From: Streptococcus mitis B6
GTDB taxonomy: Bacteria; Bacillota; Bacilli; Lactobacillales; Streptococcaceae
NCBI RefSeq assembly: GCF_000027165.1
Contig: NC_013853.1
Coordinates: forward strand, 1,860,001 to 1,924,000
Direction: 5' to 3'
DNA: 64,000 nt
Under the pieces are notes generated by a model. It did not search any database and was not told the DNA's origin. It saw only the letters and a list, made by a program, of their open reading frames with translations. A program made the translations under genes and the position numbers. Below, in pieces: positions 45,094-55,200 of the stretch (within the stretch, counting starts at the first letter, position 1; each line of letters opens with the position of its first letter).

Positions 45094-45612
45094 TTAATCT
45101 ATCAGCCTACCCATCAGGTAAACATCGATAAATTCCCCTTCTTCTATGTACGCACCGCGCTCTTGTCTACCTTCAATTACAAAGCCATGCTTTTGATATA
45201 AATGAACTGCAGCTTGATTACGAGTTTGGACAGTGAGTTGAAGTCGACGAAGAATGCCACTAGCCTGCGCCCATTCTACTACTTCTTCAAGTAACAAACT
45301 TCCCAGCCCATTATTCCAATACTTCTTACCAATCACAATGAAGAGATCACCGATATGACGAACTCTCTTACGTTGATCAGCTGTGATATTTACAAGACCA
45401 GCAATTTCATCATTCAGCAAGGCCAGTAAAGTGATTTGATTTTCCGAGTAAGCCTGTTTATCCAAAAACAACTCCATCTCAGTATCTGTCAACAGAATAC
45501 CTTCCCTGTCCAGACTGGTAAAATCTGTTTCTACACTGACACGATTTAAAAATGATACTAACTCAACAGCATCACCAGGTTCTGCTTCTCTAATGAGCAA
45601 TTCATACTCCAT
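45094..45612 (-). CDS. GNAT family N-acetyltransferase
   Basis: A 172-residue acetyltransferase with the acetyl-CoA loop KKYWNNGLGSLLLEEVVEWA near 95-113 and LQLTVQTRNQAAVHLYQKHGF near 124-144, the standard GNAT C-terminal strand. The N-terminus IREAEPGDAVELVSFLNRV is typical of RimI/RimJ-like proteins. It overlaps tsaE by 11 bp and precedes lytR by 7 bp. Substrate unknown. Confidence 0.88.
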   Translation of the reverse strand: MEYELLIREAEPGDAVELVSFLNRVSVETDFTSLDREGILLTDTEMELFLDKQAYSENQITLLALLNDEIAGLVNITADQRKRVRHIGDLFIVIGKKYWNNGLGSLLLEEVVEWAQASGILRRLQLTVQTRNQAAVHLYQKHGFVIEGRQERGAYIEEGEFIDVYLMGRLID

Positions 45613-46045
45613 GTTGAAGCTCCTCTAAGAGTTTTTCTGCACGCAAACCCTTTGCTTGGAAATGTAATCTGCGACCGTCTTCTTCTTTTAGAATTTTCAA
45701 TTCTAAATAAGTATCTGGTAAGGCATCACCTAAAAGATTCCCCCACTCGATGACAGTCACCCCACCACCAAAGAGAAACTCATCCAAATCAATAGAATCA
45801 GCATCCCCCTCAATACGATAAACATCTAAATGATAAAGAGGAAGTCTACCTTCATACTCTCTCACAATAGTGTAGGTTGGACTTTTAATCATTTGAGTAA
45901 TCTGTAAACCTTTAGCAAGACCTTTTGTAAAGGTCGTTTTGCCTGCTCCAAGTTCTCCAGTTAGAATTAAAACATCATTCTTTTCTAATAAACAGCCCAA
46001 ACGTTCACCTAAGAACTGTAACTCTTCTTCGTTTTTAGTGTACAT
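45602..46045 (-). CDS. tsaE: tRNA threonylcarbamoyladenosine biosynthesis ATPase TsaE
   Basis: A 147-residue P-loop ATPase that works with TsaB and TsaD to make t6A37 in tRNAs reading ANN codons. Walker A is LILTGELGAGKTTFTKGLA near 27-45, then SPTYTIVREYEG and HLDVYRIEGDADSIDLDEFL. The start is ATG 46043-46045, since MYTKNEEELQFLGERL matches the family N-terminus; the frame runs open a further 82 codons upstream without family similarity. There is no Shine-Dalgarno sequence, and the -10 hexamer lies only 6 nt before the ATG, so the mRNA is probably leaderless. Confidence 0.92.
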   Translation of the reverse strand: MYTKNEEELQFLGERLGCLLEKNDVLILTGELGAGKTTFTKGLAKGLQITQMIKSPTYTIVREYEGRLPLYHLDVYRIEGDADSIDLDEFLFGGGVTVIEWGNLLGDALPDTYLELKILKEEDGRRLHFQAKGLRAEKLLEELQHGV

Positions 46046-46051
46046 ATTTCT

Positions 46052-46079
46052 ATTATACCAAAAAGTTATTCTTTGTCGA
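46052..46079 (-). promoter_or_regulatory. tsaE promoter
   Basis: Minus strand: TCGACA (46074-46079), 16-bp spacer, consensus TATAAT (46052-46057). Six nucleotides separate the -10 from the tsaE ATG. Confidence 0.7.
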
Positions 46080-46140
46080 GACATTATCTGTGAATTCCAT
46101 ATTATAAATTGTAAAACTTGAACTATCTCTTCTTTTGTTC

Positions 46141-46773
46141 TTAAAATAGAAACAGCAAGAAGACAACTAACAAGATATCTCTCATCAAATGGCTGTAAAA
46201 TGAAACTTCCCAGCGAATGACTTTTGGCACCAACAGTCCTAGAAATAGCATTCCTAAGGTAATATAAAATGTCATAGATAATAGCATCCAAGGATTTCTG
46301 AGAAAGACTAGAATAGCTAGTCCACTAATAAAACACATCTCCTTCTTTCCCAAAATCTTTTTCAATCCATTTACATACTTCTGAATCGGTAAAAAGACTA
46401 GCAAATCAATACCAAATAAGAAAAAGAAACTCGGTAGAAAGGCTTCCACAAACCCTTCTACAGATGTATTTCCTGCAAGGATATGTTCTATGACAATTAA
46501 AGCTAAACCCAAAATATTTACTAAGAGCAACAGACTATACAAGAATTGTTGCTTGTCTTCCTTAAAAACTGAATAAGATTGATTTCGCTGTCCACTATAG
46601 TAGTTTATCCCTGCCCCAATACTGGCAAGGAGCAACATGCCAACTAAATAATAGAAGCAGTTTTGATTTAACATCAAGGCCCAAGTCGATAAACTTAAAC
46701 AAGAACAGCTACTAATACCAAAAACTGTCAGCAATAACAAAATACGAATTTGCTTTTTCATTTTTTCCATCAT
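46141..46773 (-). CDS. Hypothetical polytopic membrane protein
   Basis: A 210-residue protein with about six to seven hydrophobic segments. The first (IRILLLLTVFGISSCSCLSL) may be a signal-like anchor with an unusual Ser-Ser-Cys-Ser-Cys stretch. Others include FYYLVGMLLLASIGAGI, FLYSLLLLVNILGLALIVI and ILLVVFLLFLF at the extreme C-terminus. It starts at ATG 46773 or the adjacent ATG after GGGAGG. I do not recognise a family. It sits between ndk and tsaE on the same strand. Confidence 0.7.
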   Translation of the reverse strand: MMEKMKKQIRILLLLTVFGISSCSCLSLSTWALMLNQNCFYYLVGMLLLASIGAGINYYSGQRNQSYSVFKEDKQQFLYSLLLLVNILGLALIVIEHILAGNTSVEGFVEAFLPSFFFLFGIDLLVFLPIQKYVNGLKKILGKKEMCFISGLAILVFLRNPWMLLSMTFYITLGMLFLGLLVPKVIRWEVSFYSHLMRDILLVVFLLFLF

Positions 46774-46863
46774 TCTTCCTCCCTTACTTGCTCTTATTAT
46801 AGGCTAGAAATCCTCCCCATTGCTAGAATATTTCTCAACTGTCAGTTTTCTACTCTAAAATGC

Positions 46864-46898
46864 AAAAAAGTTTGATGCAAGTAACCCTTACATCAAAC
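46864..46898 (-). terminator. Terminator of ndk
   Basis: Minus strand GTTTGATG ... CATCAAAC stem (8 bp) followed by TTTTTTGC. Confidence 0.88.
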
Positions 46899-46903
46899 CT
46901 TTA

Positions 46904-47326
46904 CTACTTTCCGTCAAACCAAAGAGCAATTTCTCGCTTAGCTGACTCTTCTGAATCTGAACCATGTACAACATTTTGGATAGCTTGGTTTTCACTAGCA
47001 GCTTTTGCAAAATCACCTCGAATCGTTCCTGGTAAAGCTTCTTCTGGACGAGTCGCACCCATCATAGTCCGCCAAGTTTCAATTACTTTGGGACCAGAAA
47101 TGATACCTACAAGAACCGGTCCTGAAGTCATAAATTCACGAATCGGTGGGTAAAAACTTTGACCAACCAAGTCCTGATAGTGCTGGTCAATCAACTCTTC
47201 TGAAACCTTTGTACGCAACTCCAATTTTTCGATTGTAAATCCACGTTGTTCGATGCGTTTCAACACTTCCCCCACTAGTCCTCTTTTTACACCGTCTGGT
47301 TTAATGATAAAAAATGTTTGTTCCAT
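46904..47326 (-). CDS. ndk: Nucleoside diphosphate kinase
   Basis: A 140-residue enzyme that transfers gamma-phosphate between nucleotides through a phospho-His. The N-terminus [20 protein letters not shown] is family-typical, and the active-site His lies in [22 protein letters not shown] near 119. It starts at ATG 47326 after AAAGGAG. It is monocistronic between rpoC and the unknown membrane protein, closed by a strong terminator. Confidence 0.96.
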   Translation of the reverse strand: MEQTFFIIKPDGVKRGLVGEVLKRIEQRGFTIEKLELRTKVSEELIDQHYQDLVGQSFYPPIREFMTSGPVLVGIISGPKVIETWRTMMGATRPEEALPGTIRGDFAKAASENQAIQNVVHGSDSEESAKREIALWFDGK

Positions 47327-47394
47327 ACCCGTCTCCTTTGTCAGCTTCTTTCTTTTATTTTACCACATTTCATGGAAAAATGGAGAAAGTTTTC

Positions 47395-47424
47395 AGAAAA
47401 GAGAAAGAGAACCCGAAGGCTCTC
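47395..47424 (-). terminator. Terminator of rpoBC (UUCG tetraloop)
   Basis: Minus strand GAGAGCC-TTCG-GGTTCTC followed by TTTCTCTTTTC. Confidence 0.85.
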
Positions 47425-47433
47425 TCATCTCTT

Positions 47434-50400
47434 TTATTCTACTGTTTCTTCCACAGTTTCAACGGCAGTATCCACAACTACTTCTGTTGTTTCTTCATTC
47501 CCTTCTTCCTCTACTGGAGGATTAAGGTATTCTTCTTCGTTGATAGCATGTGGTTCAAGGTTACGGTAACGAGCCATACCAGTACCTGCTGGGATGATCT
47601 TACCGATGATAACATTTTCCTTGAGTCCAAGGAGATGGTCTTTCTTACCACGGATAGCTGCGTCAGTAAGGACACGAGTTGTTTCCTGGAAGGAAGCCGC
47701 TGACAAGAAACTGTTTGTTTCAAGTGAGGCTTTGGTAATTCCCATAAGAACTGGGCGACCTGTCGCTGGAACTCCACCTGCGATAAGGACATCTTTGTTG
47801 GCATCTGTAAAGTCATTGATATCCATGAGGGTACCCATGAGAAGATCTGTGTCACCTGGATCCATGACACGGACTTTACGGATCATTTGACGAACCATTA
47901 CCTCGATGTGTTTGTCACCGATTTCTACCCCTTGGCTACGGTAAACTTTTTGTACTTCACCGAGAAGATAAGTTTCAACTGACAAGACATCACGGACTGC
48001 AAGGAGACGTTTTGGTTGGATAGAACCTTCTGTAAGAGCAGCACCACGCGCTACTTGGTCTCCAACTTCAACACGCATACGAGCTGTAAATGGAACGACG
48101 TATTCACCTTCGCCAGTTTCACCCTTAACAAAGACTTTCTTAGTACGAGTTGAAGCATCTTCTTCGATTGCAGTAACTTGTCCTTTGACTTCTGTGATAA
48201 CTGCTTCCCCTTTAGGATTGCGGGCTTCAAAGATTTCTTGGACACGAGGAAGACCTTGCGTGATATCGGTATTTGAGGCAACACCACCCGTGTGGAAGGT
48301 ACGCATTGTAAGCTGTGTACCAGGTTCCCCGATAGATTGGGCAGCGATTGTACCGACTGCTTCACCCACTTCAACCGCATCACCAGTCGCCAAGTTGATA
48401 CCGTAGCAATGACGGCAGACACCATGACGAGTGTTACATGTAAATACAGAGCGGATAGTTACTTCTTCCACACCAGCATTGACGATTTCACGCGCCTTGT
48501 CTTCGGTAATCAATTCATCTGGGCCGATGATGACTTCACCAGTTTCTGGATGGCGAACCGTTTTCTTAGTGTAACGACCATTGAGACGTTCTTCAAGAGA
48601 CTCAATCATCTCTTTGCCTTCTGTGATAGAGCGGATCAAGAGACCACGGTCTGTTCCACAGTCATCTTCACGAATGATCACGTCTTGGGCAACGTCAACC
48701 AGACGACGAGTCAAGTAACCTGAGTCGGCAGTCTTCAAGGCCGTATCGGTCATCCCTTTACGAGCACCGTGAGTTGAGAAGAACATTTCGAGTACTGACA
48801 AACCTTCACGGAAGTTTGAAAGGATTGGCAATTCCATGATACGACCATTCGGAGCCGCCATCAAACCACGCATACCAGCAAGTTGTGAGAAGTTTGAAAT
48901 GTTACCACGGGCTCCAGAGTCCATCATCATAACGATTGGGTTCTTAGGATCTTGGTTGGCAATCAAACGTTTCTCTAGTTTTTCACGGGCAGCACGCCAT
49001 TCAGCTGTAACGGCATTGTAACGCTCGTCGTCTGTAATCATACCACGACGGAATTGTTTGGTGATTTGTTCTACACGTTTGTGTGATTCTTCAATGATTT
49101 CAGCCTTGTCATCAACGACTGGGATATCGGCAATACCCACTGTCAATCCTGCAAGAGTTGAGTGGTGGTAACCGAGGTTCTTCATACGGTCAAGTAGGGC
49201 AGAAGTTTCTGTCGTACGGAAACGTTTGAAGATTTCAGCGATGATATTTCCAAGGTTTTTCTTCTTGAATGGAGGGTTGAGTTCAAGTTTGCTGATAGCT
49301 TCCTTGATATCTCCACCAAGTGGCAAGAAGTATTTAGCTGGAACGCCTTCTGTCAAGTTGGCATTGTTTGGTTCTTGCAAGTATGGTAGACCCTCTGGCA
49401 TGATGTCGTTGAAGAGGATTTTACCAACTGTTGTAAGCAAGACCTTGTGTTTTTGCTCTTCTGTCCAAGGTTTGTTGAGGCTGTCTGTTGCGATACCAAC
49501 ACGTGAGTGAAGGTGAACATAACCATTACGGTAAGCCATAACCGCTTCGTCACGGTCCTTGAAGACCATTCCTTCACCTTCACGACCAGCTTCTTCCATA
49601 GTCAAGTAGTAGTTACCCAAAACCATGTCCTGAGATGGAGTAACAACTGGTTTACCATCTTTCGGATTCAAGATATGCTCAGCAGCTAGCATGAGGATAC
49701 GAGCTTCTGCTTGGGCTTCTTCTGAAAGCGGTACGTGGATGGCCATTTGGTCCCCGTCAAAGTCGGCATTGTAGGCTTCACAGACAAGTGGGTGCAAGCG
49801 AAGAGCCTTACCATCAATCAAGACTGGCTCGAAGGCTTGGATACCCAAACGGTGAAGGGTCGGTGCGCGGTTCAAAAGTACTGGGTGTTCTTTAATCACT
49901 TCTTCAAGGATATCCCAGATACGCTCATCTCCACGTTCCACCAAGCGTTTAGCTGCTTTGACGTTTTGCACGATATCACGGGCAACGATTTCACGCATCA
50001 CGAATGGTTTAAAGAGCTCGATCGCCATTTCACGTGGCACACCACATTGGTACATCTTAAGAGTTGGACCAACGGCGATAACGGAACGTCCTGAGAAGTC
50101 AACACGTTTACCGAGCAAGTTTTGACGGAAGCGTCCTTGTTTACCTTTAAGCATGTGACTCAATGATTTCAGTGGACGGCTACCTGGTCCTGTGATTGGA
50201 CGACCACGACGACCATTGTCAATCAAAGCGTCAACCGCTTCTTGAAGCATACGCTTCTCATTTTGAACGATGATACCTGGTGCATTCAACTCAAGCAAGC
50301 GAGCCAAACGGTTGTTACGGTTGATAACACGGCGGTAAAGGTCGTTCAAGTCAGATGAGGCAAAACGGCCACCATCCAACTGCAACATTGGACGAAGATC

Positions 50401-51111
50401 TGGTGGAATAACTGGAAGGATGTTGAGAATCATCCATTCCGGTTTGTTTCCAGATTTGTAAAAGGCATCCAAAACATCCAAACGACGGATGGCTTTGACA
50501 CGTTTTTGTCCAGTAGCTGTTTTTAACTCTTCTTTGAGTTCAGCAATTTCTTTTTCAAGATCTACTTGTTTCAAAAGGTCTTGGATAGCTTCGGCACCCA
50601 TCTTGGCAACGAATGATCCATAACCATACTCACGCAAGCGCTCACGGTATTCGCGCTCTGTCATGATAGACTTGTGCTCAAGTGGTGTATCCTTAGGATC
50701 AATCACCACATAAGCCGCAAAGTAGATAACTTCCTCGAGGGCACGAGGGCTCATATCAAGGGTCAAGCCCATACGGCTTGGAATCCCCTTGAAGTACCAG
50801 ATGTGAGATACAGGAGCTTTCAACTCGATGTGCCCCATACGCTCACGACGAACTTTTGTACGCGTTACTTCAACCCCACAACGGTCACAAACAATCCCTC
50901 TGTAACGAATGCGTTTGTACTTACCACAAGCACATTCCCAGTCTTTTGTAGGACCAAAGATAACTTCATCAAAGAGTCCTTCACGTTCTGGTTTCAAGGT
51001 ACGGTAATTGATTGTTTCAGGTTTTTTGACTTCTCCATAAGACCATGAACGGACTTTGCTTGGAGAAGCTAGGGTGATTTGCATACTTTTAAAACGATTT
51101 ACATCAACCAC
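47434..51111 (-). CDS. rpoC: RNA polymerase beta' subunit
   Basis: A 1225-residue core RNA polymerase subunit. The N-terminal zinc site [20 protein letters not shown] is near 60-80, the catalytic Mg2+ motif [11 protein letters not shown] is near 450, and a C-terminal zinc site ([17 protein letters not shown]) is near 890. The acidic tail ([11 protein letters not shown]...) is typical of streptococci. It starts at ATG 51111, 32 bp after rpoB, and the two form an operon closed by a UUCG terminator. Confidence 0.98.
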   Translation of the reverse strand: MVDVNRFKSMQITLASPSKVRSWSYGEVKKPETINYRTLKPEREGLFDEVIFGPTKDWECACGKYKRIRYRGIVCDRCGVEVTRTKVRRERMGHIELKAPVSHIWYFKGIPSRMGLTLDMSPRALEEVIYFAAYVVIDPKDTPLEHKSIMTEREYRERLREYGYGSFVAKMGAEAIQDLLKQVDLEKEIAELKEELKTATGQKRVKAIRRLDVLDAFYKSGNKPEWMILNILPVIPPDLRPMLQLDGGRFASSDLNDLYRRVINRNNRLARLLELNAPGIIVQNEKRMLQEAVDALIDNGRRGRPITGPGSRPLKSLSHMLKGKQGRFRQNLLGKRVDFSGRSVIAVGPTLKMYQCGVPREMAIELFKPFVMREIVARDIVQNVKAAKRLVERGDERIWDILEEVIKEHPVLLNRAPTLHRLGIQAFEPVLIDGKALRLHPLVCEAYNADFDGDQMAIHVPLSEEAQAEARILMLAAEHILNPKDGKPVVTPSQDMVLGNYYLTMEEAGREGEGMVFKDRDEAVMAYRNGYVHLHSRVGIATDSLNKPWTEEQKHKVLLTTVGKILFNDIMPEGLPYLQEPNNANLTEGVPAKYFLPLGGDIKEAISKLELNPPFKKKNLGNIIAEIFKRFRTTETSALLDRMKNLGYHHSTLAGLTVGIADIPVVDDKAEIIEESHKRVEQITKQFRRGMITDDERYNAVTAEWRAAREKLEKRLIANQDPKNPIVMMMDSGARGNISNFSQLAGMRGLMAAPNGRIMELPILSNFREGLSVLEMFFSTHGARKGMTDTALKTADSGYLTRRLVDVAQDVIIREDDCGTDRGLLIRSITEGKEMIESLEERLNGRYTKKTVRHPETGEVIIGPDELITEDKAREIVNAGVEEVTIRSVFTCNTRHGVCRHCYGINLATGDAVEVGEAVGTIAAQSIGEPGTQLTMRTFHTGGVASNTDITQGLPRVQEIFEARNPKGEAVITEVKGQVTAIEEDASTRTKKVFVKGETGEGEYVVPFTARMRVEVGDQVARGAALTEGSIQPKRLLAVRDVLSVETYLLGEVQKVYRSQGVEIGDKHIEVMVRQMIRKVRVMDPGDTDLLMGTLMDINDFTDANKDVLIAGGVPATGRPVLMGITKASLETNSFLSAASFQETTRVLTDAAIRGKKDHLLGLKENVIIGKIIPAGTGMARYRNLEPHAINEEEYLNPPVEEEGNEETTEVVVDTAVETVEETVE

Positions 51112-51143
51112 TATTTCTTCCCTTTCTATTCTAAGTGAACTGC

Positions 51144-54100
51144 TTATTCTTCAGCAGCTTCTTCTGTTGCTTCCGCTTTTGTTGCTTTTTCAGCTTCTTC
51201 AGCTTCAAAGGCTGCTTTAGCCTCTTGTGCTGCTTTTTCGCGGGCTTTTTCAAGGTCATCTACGTGGATGACATCTTCGTCCATTCCTTCATCCAAGTCG
51301 CGAAGTTCCACTTCTTGCTCATCTTCGTCAAGGACACGCATATCAAGACCAAGAGATTGCAATTCTTTGACAAGAACTCGGAAGGATTCTGGAACACCTG
51401 GTTTTGGAATTGGTTTTCCTTTTGTAATGGCTTCATAAGCTTTCAAACGTCCGTTGATATCGTCAGACTTGTAAGTCAAGATTTCTTGGAGGACATTTGA
51501 CGCACCATAGGCTTCAAGAGCCCAAACCTCCATCTCACCGAAACGTTGTCCACCAAACTGAGCTTTACCTCCGAGTGGTTGTTGGGTAACGGTTGAGTAA
51601 GGTCCGACTGAACGCGCGTGCAATTTATCATCAACCATGTGGTGGAGTTTGATCATGTACATGACTCCGACAGAAACACGGTTATCAAATGGTTCACCAG
51701 TACGTCCATCGTAAAGGATCGTTTTGGCATCGCTATCCATACCTGCTTCTTTAACAGTTGACCAAAGGTCTTCTGAACTTGCTCCGTCAAAGACTGGTGT
51801 TGCGATGTGAATACCAAGAGTACGAGCAGCCATACCAAGGTGAAGCTCCATAACCTGACCGATATTCATACGTGATGGCACCCCAAGTGGGTTCAACATG
51901 ATATCGACTGGAGTTCCGTCTGGAAGATAAGGCATGTCTTCTACAGGAACGATACGAGAGACAACCCCTTTATTTCCGTGACGTCCGGCCATCTTATCTC
52001 CGACCTTGATCTTACGTTTTTGAGCGATGTAGACGCGAACCAGCATATTAACACCTGATTGCAATTCATCTCCATTTGCACGTGTAAAGATCTTAACATC
52101 ACGAACGACACCATCGGCACCGTGTGGTACACGAAGAGAAGTATCACGCACTTCACGAGATTTATCTCCGAAGATAGCGTGCAAGAGACGTTCTTCAGCT
52201 GAAAGGTCTTTCTCACCCTTAGGTGTTACTTTACCTACAAGGATGTCGCCTTCTTTAACCTCAGCACCGATACGGATAATACCCATTTCGTCAAGGTCTT
52301 TAAGGGCATCTTCACCAACGTTTGGAATTTCACGAGTGATTTCTTCAGGCCCAAGCTTTGTATCGCGTGTTTCTGATTCGTATTCTTCAAGGTGAACAGA
52401 TGTGTAGACATCGTCTTTCACCAAGCGTTCGCTCATGATAACAGCATCCTCGAAGTTGTAACCTTCCCAAGTCATGTAGGCAACGATTGGGTTTTGTCCA
52501 AGCGCCATTTCTCCATTTTCCATAGAAGGTCCGTCAGCAATGAAATCGCCTTTTTCAACGACATCGCCAACTTTTACGAGAGTGCGTTGGTTGTAAGCAG
52601 TACCTGAGTTTGAACGACGGAATTTTTGGATGTGGTAAACGTCCAATGAACCATCTTCACGACGAACTTCTACCTTGTCAGCATCTGCATAGGTAACTTT
52701 GCCGTCATACTGAGCAATCACAGCAGCTCCTGAATCGTGGGCTGCTTGGTATTCCATACCAGTACCAACGTAAGGTGCTTTTGGATTAATCAATGGCACA
52801 GCCTGACGTTGCATGTTGGCTCCCATGAGGGCACGGTTGGAGTCATCGTTTTCCAAGAAAGGAATACATGCTGTCGCAACGGCAACTACCTGTTTTGGTG
52901 ATACGTCCATGTAGTCAACAACATTAGCTGGATACTCTTGGTTGACCCCTTGGTGACGACCCATGACAACTTTCTCAGCAAATGTTCCATCTTCATTCAG
53001 ACGAGAATTAGCCTGTGCTACAGTAAATTCATCTTCTTCATCGGCTGTCAACCAAACGATTTCGTTCGTAACAACACCTGTTTCACGGTCAACTTTACGG
53101 TATGGTGTTTGAACAAAACCATACTTGTTCAAATGTCCGTAAGATGACAAGTTATTGATCAAACCGATGTTAGGTCCTTCAGGTGTCTCGATTGGACACA
53201 TACGACCATAGTGAGTGTAGTGCACGTCACGTACTTCATATCCAGCACGGTCACGTGTCAAACCACCAGGTCCCAAGGCTGACAAACGGCGTTTGTTAGA
53301 CAACTCAGAAAGTGGGTTGTGTTGGTCCATGAACTGTGACAACTGTGATGAACCAAAGAATTCTTTCACCGCAGCTGTTACAGGACGGATATTGATGATT
53401 TGTTGTGGTGTCAAGACTTCATTGTCCTGAACAGACATACGTTCACGGACATTACGTTCCATACGAGAAAGTCCAAGGCGTACTTGGTTGGCAAGCAATT
53501 CACCAACCGCACGAATACGACGGTTCCCAAGGTGGTCGATATCATCTACACGGCCAAGTCCTTCAGCCAAGTTGAGGAAGTAGCTCATCTCAGCAAGGAT
53601 ATCTGCAGGAGTCACCGTACGAACCTTGTCATCTGGGTTAGCATTACCAATAATAGTTACAACACGGTCTGGATCAGTTGGAGCAACAACCTTGAATTTT
53701 TGAAGAACAACTGGCTCAGTCACAACGGCTGCATCATTTGGAATGTAGACAATCTTGTTCAAGTCGCCATCCAAATGGCTTTCAATACTTTCAATCACGC
53801 TACGAGTCATGACTGTTCCAGCTTCTACCAAGATTTCGCCTGTTTCAGGGTCTACCAATGGCTCAGCAATAGTTTGGTTAAGCAAACGTGTTTTAACATT
53901 GAGTTTTTTATTGATTTTGTAACGACCGACAGCTGCCAAGTCATAACGACGTGGGTCAAAGAAACGAGCCACAAGCAAGCTACGTGAGCTTTCAGCAGTC
54001 TTAGGCTCACCTGGACGAAGGCGTTCGTAAATTTCTTTCAAGGCTTCGTCTGTACGAGAGTCCATTGGGTTCTTGTGGATATCTTTTTCAACAGTGTTGC

Positions 54101-54752
54101 GAACCAATTCGCTATCACCAAAGATATCAAAGATTTCATCATCACCTGAGAAACCAAGCGCACGAACCAATGTCGTAAATGGAATCTTACGAGTACGGTC
54201 GATACGAGTGTAGGCGATATCTTTTGAGTCGCTTTCAAGTTCCAACCAAGCTCCACGGTTAGGGATAACAGTTGAACCGTAGCCCACTTTACCGTTTTTA
54301 TCAACTTTATCGTTAAAGTAAACACCTGGTGAGCGGACCAACTGAGATACGATGATACGTTCACCACCATTGATGATGAAAGTACCCATTTCTGTCATGA
54401 TTGGGAAATCACCAAAGAAAACTTCTTGGGTTTTAATTTCGCCTGTTTCTTTATTGATCAAGCGGAAGGTTACAAAAATTGGTGCTGAGTAGCTAGCATC
54501 GTGAATACGAGCCTCTTCTAGCGTATATTTTGGTTCCTTGATTTCATATCCAACAAATTCCAACTCCATTGTGTCTGTGAAGTTTGAAATTGGCAATACA
54601 TCTTCAAACACTTCCTTCAGACCATGGTCTAGGAAATCTTTGAATGAGTCAGTTTGAATTTCAATCAAATTTGGTAAGTCAAGAACTTCTTTGATTCTTG
54701 AAAAACTACGACGGGTACGATGTTTCCCGTATTGAACGTCATGTCCTGCCAA
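51144..54752 (-). CDS. rpoB: RNA polymerase beta subunit, with Asn at the E. coli His526 position
   Basis: A 1202-residue core subunit. I place the start at TTG 54750-54752 ([17 protein letters not shown]) because AAGGAG lies 8 nt upstream; the frame is open a further 13 codons to an ATG at 54791 without a ribosome-binding site. The rifampicin pocket reads [20 protein letters not shown], and the Asn (codon AAC, 53295-53297, residue 486 from TTG or 499 from the upstream ATG) replaces the His found in susceptible streptococci. Other cluster residues look wild-type. A long leader with a terminator-like hairpin precedes it. Confidence 0.97.
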   Translation of the reverse strand: MAGHDVQYGKHRTRRSFSRIKEVLDLPNLIEIQTDSFKDFLDHGLKEVFEDVLPISNFTDTMELEFVGYEIKEPKYTLEEARIHDASYSAPIFVTFRLINKETGEIKTQEVFFGDFPIMTEMGTFIINGGERIIVSQLVRSPGVYFNDKVDKNGKVGYGSTVIPNRGAWLELESDSKDIAYTRIDRTRKIPFTTLVRALGFSGDDEIFDIFGDSELVRNTVEKDIHKNPMDSRTDEALKEIYERLRPGEPKTAESSRSLLVARFFDPRRYDLAAVGRYKINKKLNVKTRLLNQTIAEPLVDPETGEILVEAGTVMTRSVIESIESHLDGDLNKIVYIPNDAAVVTEPVVLQKFKVVAPTDPDRVVTIIGNANPDDKVRTVTPADILAEMSYFLNLAEGLGRVDDIDHLGNRRIRAVGELLANQVRLGLSRMERNVRERMSVQDNEVLTPQQIINIRPVTAAVKEFFGSSQLSQFMDQHNPLSELSNKRRLSALGPGGLTRDRAGYEVRDVHYTHYGRMCPIETPEGPNIGLINNLSSYGHLNKYGFVQTPYRKVDRETGVVTNEIVWLTADEEDEFTVAQANSRLNEDGTFAEKVVMGRHQGVNQEYPANVVDYMDVSPKQVVAVATACIPFLENDDSNRALMGANMQRQAVPLINPKAPYVGTGMEYQAAHDSGAAVIAQYDGKVTYADADKVEVRREDGSLDVYHIQKFRRSNSGTAYNQRTLVKVGDVVEKGDFIADGPSMENGEMALGQNPIVAYMTWEGYNFEDAVIMSERLVKDDVYTSVHLEEYESETRDTKLGPEEITREIPNVGEDALKDLDEMGIIRIGAEVKEGDILVGKVTPKGEKDLSAEERLLHAIFGDKSREVRDTSLRVPHGADGVVRDVKIFTRANGDELQSGVNMLVRVYIAQKRKIKVGDKMAGRHGNKGVVSRIVPVEDMPYLPDGTPVDIMLNPLGVPSRMNIGQVMELHLGMAARTLGIHIATPVFDGASSEDLWSTVKEAGMDSDAKTILYDGRTGEPFDNRVSVGVMYMIKLHHMVDDKLHARSVGPYSTVTQQPLGGKAQFGGQRFGEMEVWALEAYGASNVLQEILTYKSDDINGRLKAYEAITKGKPIPKPGVPESFRVLVKELQSLGLDMRVLDEDEQEVELRDLDEGMDEDVIHVDDLEKAREKAAQEAKAAFEAEEAEKATKAEATEEAAEE

Positions 54753-54897
54753 GATGATTCTCCTTTGTAAATAAGTTCCAAGCCTTGTCAATCAGGCTTT
54801 TCTAATCGTCATATGGTTTTAAAAACCCCTATCACCGTGTCCTCTTGATGAATTTTCAGAATCTTTAAGTCTTTGTTACAAACACGCGAAATCCTGA

Positions 54898-54950
54898 AAA
54901 AAAGCACAAAAAGAGCAGCTAAATCTGACTTTTTCAGAAGATTTAACTGC
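54898..54950 (-). terminator. Terminator-like hairpin in the rpoB leader
   Basis: Minus strand GCAGTTAAATCTTCTGA pairs with TCAGATTTAGCTGC (two-base bulge), then TCTTTTTGTGCTTTTTTT. It lies about 50 bp after the promoter and 145 bp before the rpoB start, on the same strand, so it could attenuate rpoBC transcription. Confidence 0.7.
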
Positions 54951-55006
54951 TGTGAGCCTTGTCTGGACAATATTTCAGACAAAACCTACGACAAATGATT
55001 ATTCAT

Positions 55007-55035
55007 ATTATACCCTATTTAGCTAGATTTTTCAA
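55007..55035 (-). promoter_or_regulatory. rpoB promoter
   Basis: Minus strand: TTGAAA (55030-55035), 17-bp spacer, consensus TATAAT (55007-55012). The leader to the TTG start is about 250 nt. Confidence 0.75.
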
Positions 55036-55131
55036 GGGGATTGACGAATTTTTGACAAAATCTTTTCCTATGAGAAATACTAGCTAAATCGTAGCAAAAC
55101 CTGTTGCGATTTTTCTTTTAGTTTAATTTCG

Positions 55132-55146
55132 AGAAAACGCTTGCAT
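55132..55146 (-). promoter_or_regulatory. cre site (CcpA) at the spuA promoter
   Basis: Minus strand ATGCAAGCGTTTTCT fits the consensus WTGNAANCGNWNNCW. It overlaps the spuA -35 (55141-55146), the usual arrangement for carbon catabolite repression by CcpA. Confidence 0.75.
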
Positions 55147-55169
55147 ATTGTTTTACTACATGCTATACT
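55141..55169 (+). promoter_or_regulatory. spuA promoter
   Basis: TTGCAT (55141-55146), 17-bp spacer, TATACT (55164-55169). Confidence 0.7.
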
Positions 55170-55200
55170 GATATAGAAATTTATTGATTGGAGAATCATC

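Noticed and set aside
46046..46291. 82-residue N-terminal extension of TsaE
   Set aside because: No family similarity, and it runs across the tsaE promoter and the end of the neighbouring membrane-protein gene.
54780..54830. Six-codon upstream frame (MTIRKA) in the rpoB leader
   Set aside because: No convincing ribosome-binding site. Such short frames are expected by chance.
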